A stretch of DNA of 64,000 bases from Gordonia sp049847105 (GCF_049847105.1 NZ_JBNCNS010000001.1:1116001-1180000), one strand, 5' to 3'; shown: positions 1-9,236, counted from the stretch's first letter. Numbers and translations: made by a program. The notes: generated by a model not told the origin, from the sequence alone.

Positions 1-114
1 CTGAACTTCGGTGCAAGATAATCAATCAGCGCCATGTGACACCAGGATCCGGCTGCGGATCGACCACCGAGCCGACTGATCGACGCAACCAGCGTCACCA
101 CCGTAAGGACTACA

Positions 115-780
115 ATGCGAAACAACATGACCTCGGCCAGAAGGGTGCTGGGCTTCGTGGCACTCGCCGGCATTGCGTCCGTCGCAATGACGACCCTGAC
201 TCCCGACGCGAACGCCGGGCCGCTGCCGGGCGGTAGTACAAGCTCCCGCATCAGCGCGGGCGCAACCATGCATGCGCAGCTCGCGGAGGAGCGCGTGACC
301 TATCACCGAGGCAATGTTGCCTCAGTGCCGACGAGCCGCGAAGTCTGGGTATCCGGGAAAGTACGAGTCCAGGTGACCGGGGCCGCCACCGGCGGCGTCA
401 TCAAGGGCGGATACGTCGTAGGATGCCAGGTGGATCTGCTCAATCTCGGCAACTCCGGCGGTGCGGGAGTCAATCCATCGACGGGCGCCGTGACCGGGCC
501 GACAATGGGTAGCACGCTCAGTCTCGGGCCGGGCCAGGCGACGTACGTACCGCTCATCGCGGAGACCAATACACTTCTCGACGCCGACAACGAGCTCTAC
601 CGGATCAGTGGATACAAGTTCACCGGCCCACGGGGATCGGTGGCATACAGCCAGGAACCTCTGCGTCTCAACGGATGCGGTGGTTATGCGCAAGCGCGCG
701 CGCGAATGACGATTCAGGTGAGCACTCCGACATCAAAGAGTGAAACCACGCTGTGGGGTCGCCCCTTCTCCCTGGGCTGA
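115..780 (+). CDS. MspA family porin, secreted
   Basis: A 221-residue protein that resembles MspA-type porins, which form octameric water-filled channels in the mycolic-acid outer membrane and admit small hydrophilic solutes. Residues 1 to about 35 form a signal peptide: a short basic start, a hydrophobic run VLGFVALAGIASVAM, then an Ala-rich cleavage zone ending DANA. The mature part is rich in Gly, Thr, Ser and Val, as expected for a beta barrel, and is about the usual length for the family. The sequence AAGGA five bases upstream supports the first ATG. It stands alone at the left edge with no operon partner. The family assignment rests on the signal peptide plus the VSGKVRVQVTG and GGVIKGGYVVGCQVDL stretches, which resemble MspA homologues. 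Confidence 0.85.
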   Translation: MRNNMTSARRVLGFVALAGIASVAMTTLTPDANAGPLPGGSTSSRISAGATMHAQLAEERVTYHRGNVASVPTSREVWVSGKVRVQVTGAATGGVIKGGYVVGCQVDLLNLGNSGGAGVNPSTGAVTGPTMGSTLSLGPGQATYVPLIAETNTLLDADNELYRISGYKFTGPRGSVAYSQEPLRLNGCGGYAQARARMTIQVSTPTSKSETTLWGRPFSLG

Positions 781-959
781 CATCGACTGCCTCTGAAATC
801 GGGCACCGCGATTACTGCCCGAGTGCTCGCGCATGCCGACTGCGACGCCGCACGCCGGCGATCGATCGGACGAACCGAGACAGACCTCCAGCTGACCTCG
901 ACAACTTGGCCTCGCCATCTTGTTGAGGTCAGCTGAGTCTTGTTGGTGTGAAATTCTTC

Positions 960-1290
960 TCGGAGGTCGACTGACGGTCGGCACCAGCTGAACGAGGTCG
1001 CTGTCACGCCGTGTGAGGCGTCCAGGCAGTCGTTCCGTAGCGGGAAGAAGACCTCGATGACCAGCGCTCCATCCGGACCCGAACGCGCGGCGTGCGGCTT
1101 CCCAGCCGGGATCTGGTAGCCCTGATGGACCCCGAGTTCGCATTCTCTACCGTCGACGATGAAGATCTGTTTTCCACGGAGAACCATGCCCAACTGCGCT
1201 TGTGTGTGCGGTCGTCGAGGCGGACGACGATGGAGATCTCGCCGTTGGGGATCGAGTCACGACCACGGCCGCCGGCGGGTTGGCCGAAAT
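960..1290 (-). pseudogene. Frameshifted cupin-domain protein remnant
   Basis: On the minus strand one frame reads GMVLRGKQIFIVDGRE, then GYQIPAGKPHAARSGPDGA and ALVIEVFFPLR, the pattern of a small cupin barrel. It has no plausible start of its own. The matching upstream strand, NGEISIVVRLDDRTH, lies in a different frame, so at least one frameshift separates the halves around position 1200 to 1215. The expected metal-binding histidines of the first cupin motif fall at the break. Downstream the frame continues without family resemblance. The parts are as expected for a decayed single-domain cupin; boundaries are approximate. Confidence 0.5.
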
Positions 1291-2163
1291 GGTTTGTGCC
1301 GACGCCAGGATGTCCATCACACTCGCAGCTCGGGGAGCAGCTTGCACCCAACGTCGAAATCGTCGATTTCCAACATGGCGGGCACGAAGTTCACCGGTGC
1401 ACACTCGCCGATCGCGTCGAAAGTACTTGACGCTCCCGCGATGCGTAGGTAATCGCCGATACTCGTGCGATCCGTACAGACCAGTGGGTAAGACCCCAAC
1501 TTGATCGCCTTCGCCCGTAACACTGAGGTGCGTCCGATAACCCCTCGAGGTCAATCTCGATGCGGTGGATGGCAGCTCGACGGGTGGTCCACACAATCTC
1601 GGTCGTGACACCCGAGCTTCGCCGACGCATGCAGGCAGGCCGGAACAGGGGCGCCCGCAAACACTGAAACTCTCTTCGGAGCAGACATTCTCACAACGTC
1701 ACCGGTCGCAGAGGACGAGATCAGAACCCTGACGGACCTGATGAAGACGCCTGCGGCGGCGAGCGCCTGTTGGCCTGCAGGAGTCAATCCCCACCCGGTT
1801 ACCTGACACATGGGCCACCCCAGCGGTGGCACGCTTCTCCGGACAGCGTTTGTCCTACTTGCAAGAACGGGATCGTACGTCCGAGCGGGCCACCTCATGC
1901 AGCGAATTCTGGTGGCTTGCGCAGATCCAACCTGCCGACTGCACAGTTGAAGAGCTGCTGATCTCAGGCCGGCGGGCGAACAGCAGACCGCCGGATGGTT
2001 TGTTGTCGTCCCACACACGAATTCGGTGCATGACTCCGGCGGCCAGGTGGCGCCTCGCGTCATTCGGCATCGCGGCAGCGACCCGGTAGCGACTTCCTCC
2101 ACCGTCTGGCTATGCATCCATCTGGATCGCCGGACTTACGCAACGAATTTCAGCTATGGGCCC
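1291..2163. other. Non-coding or decayed stretch
   Basis: No reading frame on either strand has both a plausible start signal and a recognisable family. Short minus-strand fragments between 1317 and 1660 look protein-like in composition, but they change frame and contain stops. They may be remnants of a gene upstream of the cupin remnant. No RNA gene or insertion sequence was recognised. Confidence 0.4.
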
Positions 2164-2544
2164 CTAGGACGGCGACTCGAGCGCATCGCGGGCCGCTTTG
2201 CGAGCTGCTGTGGCGGCGGGGAATCCGGCATAACCGGCCGAGTGGTAGATGAGTTCTGAGATCTCGTCGTCGGTGAGTCCATTGGTCCGGCCGATGGCGA
2301 AATGAGCTTTCATCTCGGTTTCGGCGCTGCGCGCGATCAGGATGCCGAGGGTCACCAGGCTGCGCTCGCGCGGGCTCAGCCCCTCACGACCCCACAGTGC
2401 CCCCCAGACGCTGGTCAGTCCGATCTCGTAGAGATCATCCGCGATGCCGCCATCTCGCAAATCGATATCGCCGTCGGGGAAAGTTCCCGGAAGTGATCGG
2501 CGCATGACATCAAGCCCGCGTGCTCGAATGTTGTTAGACGTCAT
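2164..2544 (-). CDS. Carboxymuconolactone decarboxylase family protein
   Basis: A 126-residue single-domain protein of the carboxymuconolactone decarboxylase (CMD/AhpD-like) fold. The core is visible as LSPRERSLVTLGILIARSAE followed by EMKAHFAIGRTNGLTDDEISELIYHSAGYAGFPAA, the signature helices of gamma-carboxymuconolactone decarboxylases. The CxxC of peroxidase-type AhpD is absent, so a decarboxylase, lactonase or accessory role is more likely than a thiol peroxidase. GGGAGAG precedes the ATG. It is the last gene of a minus-strand run that also holds a ferredoxin, a cyclase-family hydrolase and a Baeyer-Villiger monooxygenase. A role on a ring-opened or lactone intermediate is an inference from that context. 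Confidence 0.8.
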   Translation of the reverse strand: MTSNNIRARGLDVMRRSLPGTFPDGDIDLRDGGIADDLYEIGLTSVWGALWGREGLSPRERSLVTLGILIARSAETEMKAHFAIGRTNGLTDDEISELIYHSAGYAGFPAATAARKAARDALESPS

Positions 2545-3070
2545 TTATGCTCTCCCATTTGATATTTCGGTGGTCATTTCGAACGTTAGCCCTTTCGGCC
2601 GGTAGGAATCAAGGTCGTGACAGGAGCACCGTTGAAGCGGCATCAGTCGCTCGGCTCGGATTGCGGGAGTGGGATATTCGGCTGTTTTCCAACAGGAACT
2701 CCGGAGGAACGGAGTGGCCCGGGTGGTCCGGAGGAGAATGCCTGTGGTCGCCCAGGAATTCGTCGGCGCCACGCTGGATGGATTCTGGGCAGATCATCAG
2801 CATCTCGTGTCATACACCCAGAATCGGTGAGCTCGTCATCCCGGTGCGCCGCACCAAGAGCTGGTCACTGGTTTCAACCAAAGTGCCCGTGATGGCAGCC
2901 TTGATTTCACTGTCCCGTAGCGATTCTTCTCGGAGACACGTGACATCCAACGGCGCCAGGAACTCGAGTGGCGCATCCACGCAATGGTTGCGTGGATGCG
3001 CCGTCCGCTCCGTCGGTCGTGATCGCCTCTTACGGCGGCGCGGTCCGCTCCACCCGCCGGCGCGCCGGAC
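2545..3070. other. Gap without a recognisable gene
   Basis: About 525 bases between the CMD-family gene and the ferredoxin gene. Fragments on both strands are short and lack start signals. The stretch holds a perfect 15-base-pair hairpin at 2970-3002. Around 2575-2590 the sequence CGAACGTTAG weakly resembles the operator motif found at 7281 and 11481. Confidence 0.4.
2970..3002 (-). terminator. Perfect 15-bp hairpin downstream of the ferredoxin gene
   Basis: The arms GGCGCATCCACGCAA (2970-2984) and TTGCGTGGATGCGCC (2988-3002) are exact reverse complements around a three-base loop. On the minus strand the hairpin begins about 70 bases after the ferredoxin stop codon. No T-run follows, so it may be a GC-type terminator or an mRNA-end stabiliser. 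Confidence 0.5.
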
Positions 3071-3265
3071 TCACTCCTCGACCCGAATCGCCAGCGCCGG
3101 ACACACCGCTGCCGCCTGACGAACACGCTCCGCCGCATCCTCGGGTGGATTGTCGTTCAGCAATACAACAATTCCGTCTTCGTCACGTTGATCGAACACA
3201 TCGGGAGCTGCGGCCACGCACTGGCCCGCGGCGACGCACTTGTCCTCGTCGATGATTACTTTCAT
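3071..3265 (-). CDS. Ferredoxin, P450-associated 3Fe-4S type
   Basis: A 64-residue electron-transfer protein of the small bacterial ferredoxin class that feeds cytochromes P450. It begins MKVIIDEDKC and carries DKCVAAGQC, then AAPDVFDQRDEDG and a final AAAVCPALAI, the usual layout Cx5C...CP for a three-cysteine [3Fe-4S] cluster, with Cys at about 10, 16 and 56. AGGAGAG lies upstream of the ATG. No P450 gene is adjacent on this strand. The only P450 in the window is at 9400-10638, about 6 kb away on the other strand, and is the likely partner by inference. A ferredoxin reductase dedicated to the pair is not seen. Confidence 0.88.
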   Translation of the reverse strand: MKVIIDEDKCVAAGQCVAAAPDVFDQRDEDGIVVLLNDNPPEDAAERVRQAAAVCPALAIRVEE

Positions 3266-3394
3266 GATCTCTCCTGATCACTCGGCTGTACAGGCTGCCT
3301 GCAGTTGCAGGTCGTCGACAATGAGTTCGCGGTGCCGGCGCGTCGGGCTTCGGGATCTTCCAACCGAAACAGCGCCCACCCTTCCGCCCGTGCT

Positions 3395-3562
3395 CGGCCC
3401 CGACCAACAGGAACGCGGTGAGTATCCACGCACCCTGGGTGGTCCGATAGTGCGCCGAGACTTGAGGCAACGCGATGGATACCATTGCATAGCTCACCGC
3501 GAGGACCTCGAGAGTCAGCACGATGGAGAACAAGGAGAGTGCGAGTCTGGGCGTCCAGCCGC
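3395..3562 (-). pseudogene. Truncated MFS transporter remnant
   Basis: The minus strand encodes WTPRLALSLFSIVLTLEVLA followed by VSYAMVSIALPQVSAHY and TTQGAWILTAFLLVGA, which matches almost position for position the first transmembrane helices of the intact MFS transporter at 36596-38095. Homology stops abruptly after TAFLLVGA and the frame runs into unrelated sequence. Only about 55 residues of a protein of roughly 500 remain. A short piece in another frame nearer the ferredoxin (ending around 3278) might be the old C-terminus, which would make this an internal deletion, but that is weak. Confidence 0.7.
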
Positions 3563-3720
3563 CTTCCCCATCGGCGATCCGGGGAAGTAAGGATCTGCCG
3601 ACGTAGTCACAAGGACTCCTTGATGGTCTGTGCGCGAACGGGAAGTTTCGGCTCGCACATGTGTGCAGAGAGAATCACGAAGGAAGCGAAGGCGCACCGC
3701 CCGGAGGACGACCGACCACC

Positions 3721-4773
3721 TCAGACCGTCGCCACGGGGGTCAAGGGACTGCCCATGGTTCCAGGCAGTCGCAATGGTGGTGCAGTCAGTAGAAACCGGC
3801 TGCGCCCGTTCTGGCGTAACCAGTCGGCCAGCTCCTGCGTGTACCACAACTCTCCCAAGGGGATACCGAGCTTGAACAGGCAGAGGTTGTGGATGGGTAG
3901 AAGCGTGTGGGGCGTCTCGTCGCCGTGCACGAACCCCTCCACCGCGTAGTTGTCCGAGATCAAGGCAGACATCTGTGTGTCGGTGATCCATTGGAGCAAC
4001 GAGTCATCTTCGGCATCGAGGTACGAATACATCGCCTGTATCCGGCTCGCGTCCGGCTTCTTTTCCCACTCCACAATCTTTGTGGCATAACCGGTGTGAA
4101 TGATGACCATGTCACCGGGCTCGACGACGACGTTGTCGGCAGCCATCATCTCTTTCAGCATGACGAGATTGATCGGCTGCCACTCATGGGCAGTGTCGCC
4201 GAGGTGGTGGGCCACATCGATGAGGACCCCGCGTCCCTGTACACCGTGGGCCGCCATGTGCTCGAGACCGAGATGTCGAGCGAAGGCGGTGCTCCCGCTG
4301 TCGTCACCCTTGGCGTCGGTCGCCGGCCCGACGATGTCATCCCCGGCACGGAATCCGTTGTAGTAGACCGGTTCATCGACACCGTCCAGGTCTGCGTCGA
4401 ACAACGCACCCTGATGAGCCAGAGCGTCCCACTGCGTGGAGTACTGCGGCCACAATGTGACGACATCGTCGCCCCACACGTCGATGAACGACGGCGAGAT
4501 CTTGTCCTTCGCGATCACGTTGTAGAAGGTTCCGGCTTGGTAGGCCAGGTCCTCGGTCGGGTTGATGATCGGTGGATAGCGGCGCTGGTTCAGCGATGAT
4601 CCGCCAGGGTAGTCCAACGGCAGACTGAGGCTGAAGGTCCGTCCGGTTTGGATTTCATTCGCCGCCTGCAAGACCTTGTCCGGTGTCAGTAGATTGATGC
4701 GCCCGAGTTCGTCGTCTTCGCCGAAGTCGCCCCAGTTCGATCCTTCAGGTCGCTGCTTCCATCGTTTCGCCAT
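3721..4773 (-). CDS. Cyclase family protein (kynurenine-formamidase-like hydrolase)
   Basis: A 350-residue member of the cyclase/kynurenine formamidase-like metal hydrolase family, whose members hydrolyse amides, esters or lactones. Family features include WGDFGEDDELGRINLLTP near the N-terminus, HMAAHGVQGRGVLIDVA in the middle (metal-site region), then VEPGDMVIIHTGY and PIHNLCLFKLGIPLGELWY. It is longer than the roughly 220-residue kynurenine formamidases and matches the larger variants often found in catabolic clusters. AAGGAGCGAG immediately before the ATG at 4773 fixes the start. It sits about 130 bases downstream of a Baeyer-Villiger monooxygenase on the same strand. Hydrolysis of the lactone made by that enzyme is a reasonable inference; the substrate is unknown. 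Confidence 0.85.
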   Translation of the reverse strand: MAKRWKQRPEGSNWGDFGEDDELGRINLLTPDKVLQAANEIQTGRTFSLSLPLDYPGGSSLNQRRYPPIINPTEDLAYQAGTFYNVIAKDKISPSFIDVWGDDVVTLWPQYSTQWDALAHQGALFDADLDGVDEPVYYNGFRAGDDIVGPATDAKGDDSGSTAFARHLGLEHMAAHGVQGRGVLIDVAHHLGDTAHEWQPINLVMLKEMMAADNVVVEPGDMVIIHTGYATKIVEWEKKPDASRIQAMYSYLDAEDDSLLQWITDTQMSALISDNYAVEGFVHGDETPHTLLPIHNLCLFKLGIPLGELWYTQELADWLRQNGRSRFLLTAPPLRLPGTMGSPLTPVATV

Positions 4774-4903
4774 CTCGCTCCTTGGTTTGAGTTCAGGCCC
4801 CACAGACTGGGACAAGAGCATCTGTCTTTCAGTGGATCTGATCAGCCGTGCCGAATTCGTGAGGGTCGGCCGCGGTTCGTCCGTCGCGGCTGGTCGCTTC
4901 CGC

Positions 4904-6541
4904 TCACACAGTGACGCGGTCGGCTACCGGTCGCCGCGTGAGTTCGAACTGCGCGAAATCGGTGCGGACAACGTCACCGATCATCTGCTGGAGGGTGGGA
5001 CGACCGGTTGGATTGAGGAGTTGCTTTACGGGCTTGCCCGGGATGTTGGAGCCGTAGAAATAGCTGCTCTCGTTGAATGACGAGTAGGCATTGGATGCGT
5101 CCATCAACCCGGTCCATTCTTCCTCGGCTGCCGCGGTCACCTCGATCACATCGATGTTCTTTTCCCGCGCATTGATCAGCGCGCGCATCACGAAGTCAAC
5201 CTGATCACCCGAATATCGTGGATTGTTTCCGGTAGAGCCATGCGGCCCACCGGGAAAGAAGAAGTTCGGGAAGCCGGCACTCACGACCCCGAGAAATGTG
5301 CGCGGACCATCCGCCCAATGCTCTTCCAACCCGAGCCCGTGTCGGCCGCGAACACCCAGCCGGTTCAGTGCTCCGGTACCAAAATCGTATCCGGTCGCCC
5401 ACACTATGACATCGAACTCCTCGAGACCGTTGCTGGTCGCGATACCTCGTTCGGTGACGCGAACCAATGGGGTCTCCTTCAGCGATACCAAAGAGACATG
5501 TGGCTCGTTGTAGACCTCGTAGTAGTTTGTCACGAACGGTGGGCGTCTACCGCCGTATCCATGGTCCTTGGGAATCAATCTCTCAGCCACTTCCGGATCG
5601 TTGAGAATGCAACGTATCTTATCGGCGATGAAATCAGACCACTCCTTGTTGGCCGCGGGATTCACAGTCATGTCCGCGTAATGCATCGTCAATTTCTCGA
5701 ACCCCGGGCTATTCCAGAGTTTCTCGTAGAACTGTTGACGATCGCCCTCGGCATCGTCGGCGAACATGCGGCCCTCCATCGGGTGCAAGAATCCGCTGAC
5801 CGAGGTATCGAGCGTCTGCTTGATATTCTCGAAGTTCGCTTTCAGCTCCGCCTGCTCCTGCGGGCCGATCGGCGAGTTGTTCAGCGGTGTACACCAATTG
5901 GCGGTTCGCTGGAATACGGTCAAAGTCTCCGCCTCGCGCGCCACCACCGGGATCAACTGCACCCCGCTCGACCCGGCACCGATGACGGCAACCCGCTTGC
6001 CCCGAAAGTCCACGGGCGTAGACGGCCACAGACCGGTGTGGTAGCTCTCGCCCCGGAAATCCTCGCGCCCGGGTACAGCAGGATAGAATGGCACCGAGAG
6101 AACGCCCGTCGAAGCCACGAGAAACCTGCTACGCAATGTGTTTCCGTTGGCACTCCGTGTGATCCAGGTGCCGGATTGTTCATCATACTGCGCCGACGAG
6201 ACCCTCGCACCGAAACTGATGAGTCGACGCAGGTCGAATCGATCGACGACATAATTGAAATAGCGTTCGACCTCTGGCTGGCCGGCAAATCGTTCCGACC
6301 ATTCCCACTCCTCCCACAACGCTTTCGAGAACAGGTAGCCGTAGGTGAAGCTCTCGGAGTCGAATCGCGCTTCGGGATATCGATTCCAATACCAAGTACC
6401 ACCGACTCCATCTCCGGCTTCCAGGACCTTCACCGAGAAGCCCGCCTCGCGAGCGCAGTACGCCTGGTGTATGCCGGTCACTCCTGCTCCGATCACGACC
6501 ACGTCGACATCAATCGGACCAGTCGCGTTGGTTCGGATCAT
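4904..6541 (-). CDS. Flavin-containing Baeyer-Villiger monooxygenase
   Basis: A 545-residue type I Baeyer-Villiger monooxygenase. It uses FAD, NADPH and oxygen to insert an oxygen atom next to a ketone, giving an ester or lactone. The FAD Rossmann motif GAGVTG is near residue 18 and WYWNRYPEARFD follows. The family fingerprint FRGESYHTGLW lies near residue 161, and a second, NADPH Rossmann motif GAGSSG near residue 184. The C-terminal half has VWATGYDF and GPRTFLGV. GGAGGAAGC precedes the ATG at 6541, so an upstream in-frame start is less likely. It heads the minus-strand run with the cyclase-family hydrolase, ferredoxin and CMD protein. The native ketone is unknown. A second, more diverged enzyme of this class is at 25744-27393. 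Confidence 0.93.
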   Translation of the reverse strand: MIRTNATGPIDVDVVVIGAGVTGIHQAYCAREAGFSVKVLEAGDGVGGTWYWNRYPEARFDSESFTYGYLFSKALWEEWEWSERFAGQPEVERYFNYVVDRFDLRRLISFGARVSSAQYDEQSGTWITRSANGNTLRSRFLVASTGVLSVPFYPAVPGREDFRGESYHTGLWPSTPVDFRGKRVAVIGAGSSGVQLIPVVAREAETLTVFQRTANWCTPLNNSPIGPQEQAELKANFENIKQTLDTSVSGFLHPMEGRMFADDAEGDRQQFYEKLWNSPGFEKLTMHYADMTVNPAANKEWSDFIADKIRCILNDPEVAERLIPKDHGYGGRRPPFVTNYYEVYNEPHVSLVSLKETPLVRVTERGIATSNGLEEFDVIVWATGYDFGTGALNRLGVRGRHGLGLEEHWADGPRTFLGVVSAGFPNFFFPGGPHGSTGNNPRYSGDQVDFVMRALINAREKNIDVIEVTAAAEEEWTGLMDASNAYSSFNESSYFYGSNIPGKPVKQLLNPTGRPTLQQMIGDVVRTDFAQFELTRRPVADRVTV

Positions 6542-7446
6542 GCTTCCTCCAATTGTCGAACTCCATGTTGTTGCGGCGTCGCGAAGATATGTGAATTGCA
6601 TTGACAGTGGCGACGAAAGGTGGCCCGGACCGGTTCGATGCCACTTACTCGCCGACCGGCGTCAGCATCGAAGCAGCCCATCGACCCTCGATCGCGATCG
6701 GTGCTGGGTGAGTAGCGCGACACCCGGCGACGACAACTCGTTCCGCGGGGCGGGGTCGGCGCCTGGAGAGGCGTCGATGCCCGATCCATCGGTGTCGGAG
6801 GTCGATGGTGTCATCATTACTCCAAAATGGGCTGTGAGCCTGAGGATTCAGGCAACAGGATGATGGGCGCCCAACTGACGAGTACGCCCCTGGCGATCAC
6901 TGGGGTGCTGCTGACCGACGCGGCCGGCGAATTCGCGCGTTGCGCTGTTGCCCGGCGCGTGCTTGCCACCGCCATGATCATCCTGGGCTCATGATGTGCT
7001 TCACACTGGGCTGTCGACCAAGTTAGACACGTTCAATGGTTTTGGCAACACCCATCCCGCATGAACTGCTTCGATCCGCACCGTTCCACTCATCAGATGT
7101 CGGGTGATCCGGACCGGCGATGCGTCGCGACGACACACCGAAGACGTTGTGGCCCTGAATATGCGTCGGTTCGGGACAACCTCTCGGCCACCCTCTCGTG
7201 CCGGCGCTTCCGGCGACTCCGACAACCAAGTTGGATAAGTTGCGGAAAGGGCTTCCCAGACGGTCGAGTGTCGGATAGTGTGAACTGAACGTTCAGGCAA
7301 TACGTCGATCATGAGCGACCCCGCAACGCACCTGCGATGAGGGCGGGCCGGGCGAACGACATTCACTCGTGCCGAAAAACATTTGTGGCCAATGACTTAC
7401 ATCCTGTGCAGACTGGCCTCCAAAGACAACACCCGAGGAGTCGGAG
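6542..7446. other. Divergent intergenic region
   Basis: About 900 bases between the divergent monooxygenase and SDR genes. No frame in it shows a known domain with a start signal. A short plus-strand frame near 6862-6993 has coding-like composition but no recognised family. The clear signal is the palindromic motif at 7281-7296. Promoters for both flanking units should lie here. Confidence 0.5.
7281..7296. promoter_or_regulatory. Candidate TetR operator, copy 1
   Basis: TGAACTGAACGTTCAG contains the perfect palindrome CTGAACGTTCAG. The same 16 bases with one change (G to A at position 7) recur at 11481-11496. Both copies lie 138 to 150 bases ahead of a plus-strand gene start, and a TetR gene lies between the two units. 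Assignment to that regulator is an inference. Confidence 0.6.
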
Positions 7447-8388
7447 ATGAACGCTCTGAGATTTGATGGACGCGTCGCCGTCGTCACCGGTGCAGGACGC
7501 GGCATCGGCAGGGCTTACGCTCACCTCCTTGCAGCACGAGGCGCGAGCGTGGTCGTCAACGACCTTGGCGGCTCCCGTGAAGGTGACGGTATCGATGCCG
7601 CGCCGGCCCAATCGGTCGTCGAGGAGATCGTCGCGGCGGGCGGTCAAGCCGTGGCGGATACGAACGACGTGTCCACCCTGGACGGCGGTTCGGCGATCAT
7701 CGATTCGGCCATAAGGCATTTCGGACGGATCGATGCTGTCGTGAACAACGCCGGCATCGTGAAGTACGGCGGTTTGCCCAACGTCGAATTGTCGAATGTC
7801 GAGCGTAACCTCGATGTCCACCTGATCGGATCGTTCACCACAACACGTGCCGCATGGCCGTACTTCGTCGAGCAGGGTTACGGCCGAGTCGTCTTGACAA
7901 CGTCCAGCGGAGTGTTCGGCCTCGACAACAATCTTCCGTACGCGTCGGCAAAGGCCGGGGTGATCGGGCTTGCCCGCAGCGCGAAGCTGGCAGGCGAACC
8001 ACACGGGATCAGAGTCAATGTCATTGCGCCGGCGGCGGTGACACGGATGGCCGTTGACATCCCACTCGACGGCCAGACGCAGGAGGTGCCCGATTTCATG
8101 TCGCCTGAGGCGGTTGCCCCGATGGTCGCGGTCCTTGCACATGAGAGTTGCCCTGCCAACGGAGAGATCTACACCGCCGGCGGTGGTCGATTCGCACGGT
8201 TGTTCATCGCATCGACCGAGGGATACCTACACCGGGGCAGCGACTTCGCCGCTCCCGAAGAGGTTGTCGCGAACTGGCAGGAGATCAATGACGAGGAGGG
8301 CTACTACGTACCCGAGGACTTGCCGTCCTGGTCGAACTCCTTTCTGCGACATCAGTTCGCCCCTCAGACCCGCTCTGGGGCGCAGTAG
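7447..8388 (+). CDS. SDR family dehydrogenase, MFE-2-like
   Basis: A 313-residue short-chain dehydrogenase/reductase. The NAD(P) motif GAGRGIG is at residues 14-20, NNAG near residue 99 and the catalytic YASAK near residue 163. It is longer than the usual 250 residues. The insert LGGSREGDGIDAAPAQSVVE after the second strand and the long C-terminal tail resemble the (R)-3-hydroxyacyl-CoA dehydrogenase domain of peroxisomal multifunctional enzyme 2. GAGTCGGAG precedes the ATG. It opens the plus-strand unit continuing with another SDR and a P450, and has the candidate TetR operator upstream. It could oxidise a hydroxyacyl-CoA or a free alcohol; the substrate cannot be read from sequence. Confidence 0.88.
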   Translation: MNALRFDGRVAVVTGAGRGIGRAYAHLLAARGASVVVNDLGGSREGDGIDAAPAQSVVEEIVAAGGQAVADTNDVSTLDGGSAIIDSAIRHFGRIDAVVNNAGIVKYGGLPNVELSNVERNLDVHLIGSFTTTRAAWPYFVEQGYGRVVLTTSSGVFGLDNNLPYASAKAGVIGLARSAKLAGEPHGIRVNVIAPAAVTRMAVDIPLDGQTQEVPDFMSPEAVAPMVAVLAHESCPANGEIYTAGGGRFARLFIASTEGYLHRGSDFAAPEEVVANWQEINDEEGYYVPEDLPSWSNSFLRHQFAPQTRSGAQ

Positions 8389-8498
8389 GGCGCGTGCGCC
8401 CGCACCGCCCAATCACCAGTCACTCGGACCGCACATTGATTCTTCGTCGAAACAGGCGACGACCACGCGGTGCAGTACAACGAAAGAGAGGCCCAACG

Positions 8499-9236
8499 AT
8501 GACACTTGACGGACGAACAGCTGTCGTGACGGGGGGCGGCCGCGGGATCGGGCGGTCCATTGCGACAGCACTCGCAGCTCGCGGCGCGGCAGTGGCAGTA
8601 TGGGATCTCAACGCCGCCGGAGCCGAAGAGACGATCGCCGCGATCCACGAAGCCGGCGGCAAGGCTGTGGCCATCGTGGGCGATGCCGCCGACGCAACGG
8701 CAGTGGCGGAATCGGCCGCACGCACCCGTGCAGAGCTGGGTCCGGTCACCATCCTCGTCAACAACGCGGGTACCACCAAGTACGTTCCGTTCACCGAGAT
8801 GACCGAAGAACTCTGGGACCGGATGATCCACATCAATCTCAAGGGGCCCTTTCTGGTCTCACGCGCGATCATCCCTGACATGCTGGACGCCGGCTGGGGT
8901 CGAATCATCAACATCTCGTCATCGTCCGCACAATCCGGGGCCCCGTCCCTGACTCACTATGCGGCCTCCAAGGGAGGGGTCATCGGGTTCACCAAGGCTC
9001 TTGCCATCGAGTACGCCGCGAGTGGGATCACCGTGAACAATGTCCCGCCCGGTTTCATCGACACACCACTGACTCGCGAGTCCATCGACCCTGATGTGGT
9101 TGCTGCCTCGATGCCGATGAAGCGTGCCGGCCAACCACAGGATATCGCCCACGCGGTCGCGTATTTGGCCTCCGAGGAAGCCGGCTACGTGACAGGACAG
9201 ACGCTCAGCGTCAACGGCGGACGGTACCTCGTCTGA
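8499..9236 (+). CDS. SDR family oxidoreductase (FabG-like)
   Basis: A classical 245-residue SDR: TGGGRGIG at the N-terminus for the cofactor, NNAGTT in the middle, the active-site YAASK with upstream serine in SSSSAQSG, and a C-terminal SVNGGRYLV typical of FabG-like enzymes. GAGAGG upstream of the ATG at 8499 gives the start; upstream in-frame codons have no ribosome site. It lies 110 bases after the preceding SDR and about 160 bases before the P450 gene, same strand, probably one transcript. A plausible role is oxidation of the alcohol formed by the P450 to a ketone for the Baeyer-Villiger monooxygenase. That order of steps is inferred from context. Confidence 0.9.
   Translation: MTLDGRTAVVTGGGRGIGRSIATALAARGAAVAVWDLNAAGAEETIAAIHEAGGKAVAIVGDAADATAVAESAARTRAELGPVTILVNNAGTTKYVPFTEMTEELWDRMIHINLKGPFLVSRAIIPDMLDAGWGRIINISSSSAQSGAPSLTHYAASKGGVIGFTKALAIEYAASGITVNNVPPGFIDTPLTRESIDPDVVAASMPMKRAGQPQDIAHAVAYLASEEAGYVTGQTLSVNGGRYLV

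Noticed and set aside
1317..1523. A 68-codon minus-strand frame near the cupin remnant that looks protein-like
   Set aside because: No family could be named, there is no ribosome site, and the continuation is broken. It is listed only as part of the decayed stretch.
4664..4677. CAAGACCTTG inside the cyclase gene, resembling a KstR2 half-match
   Set aside because: The outer bases do not fit the consensus and it lies within coding sequence, so chance is the simpler explanation.
5240..6604. A 454-codon plus-strand open frame opposite the first Baeyer-Villiger monooxygenase
   Set aside because: Antisense shadow. The minus-strand frame has the complete family fingerprint and a good ribosome site.
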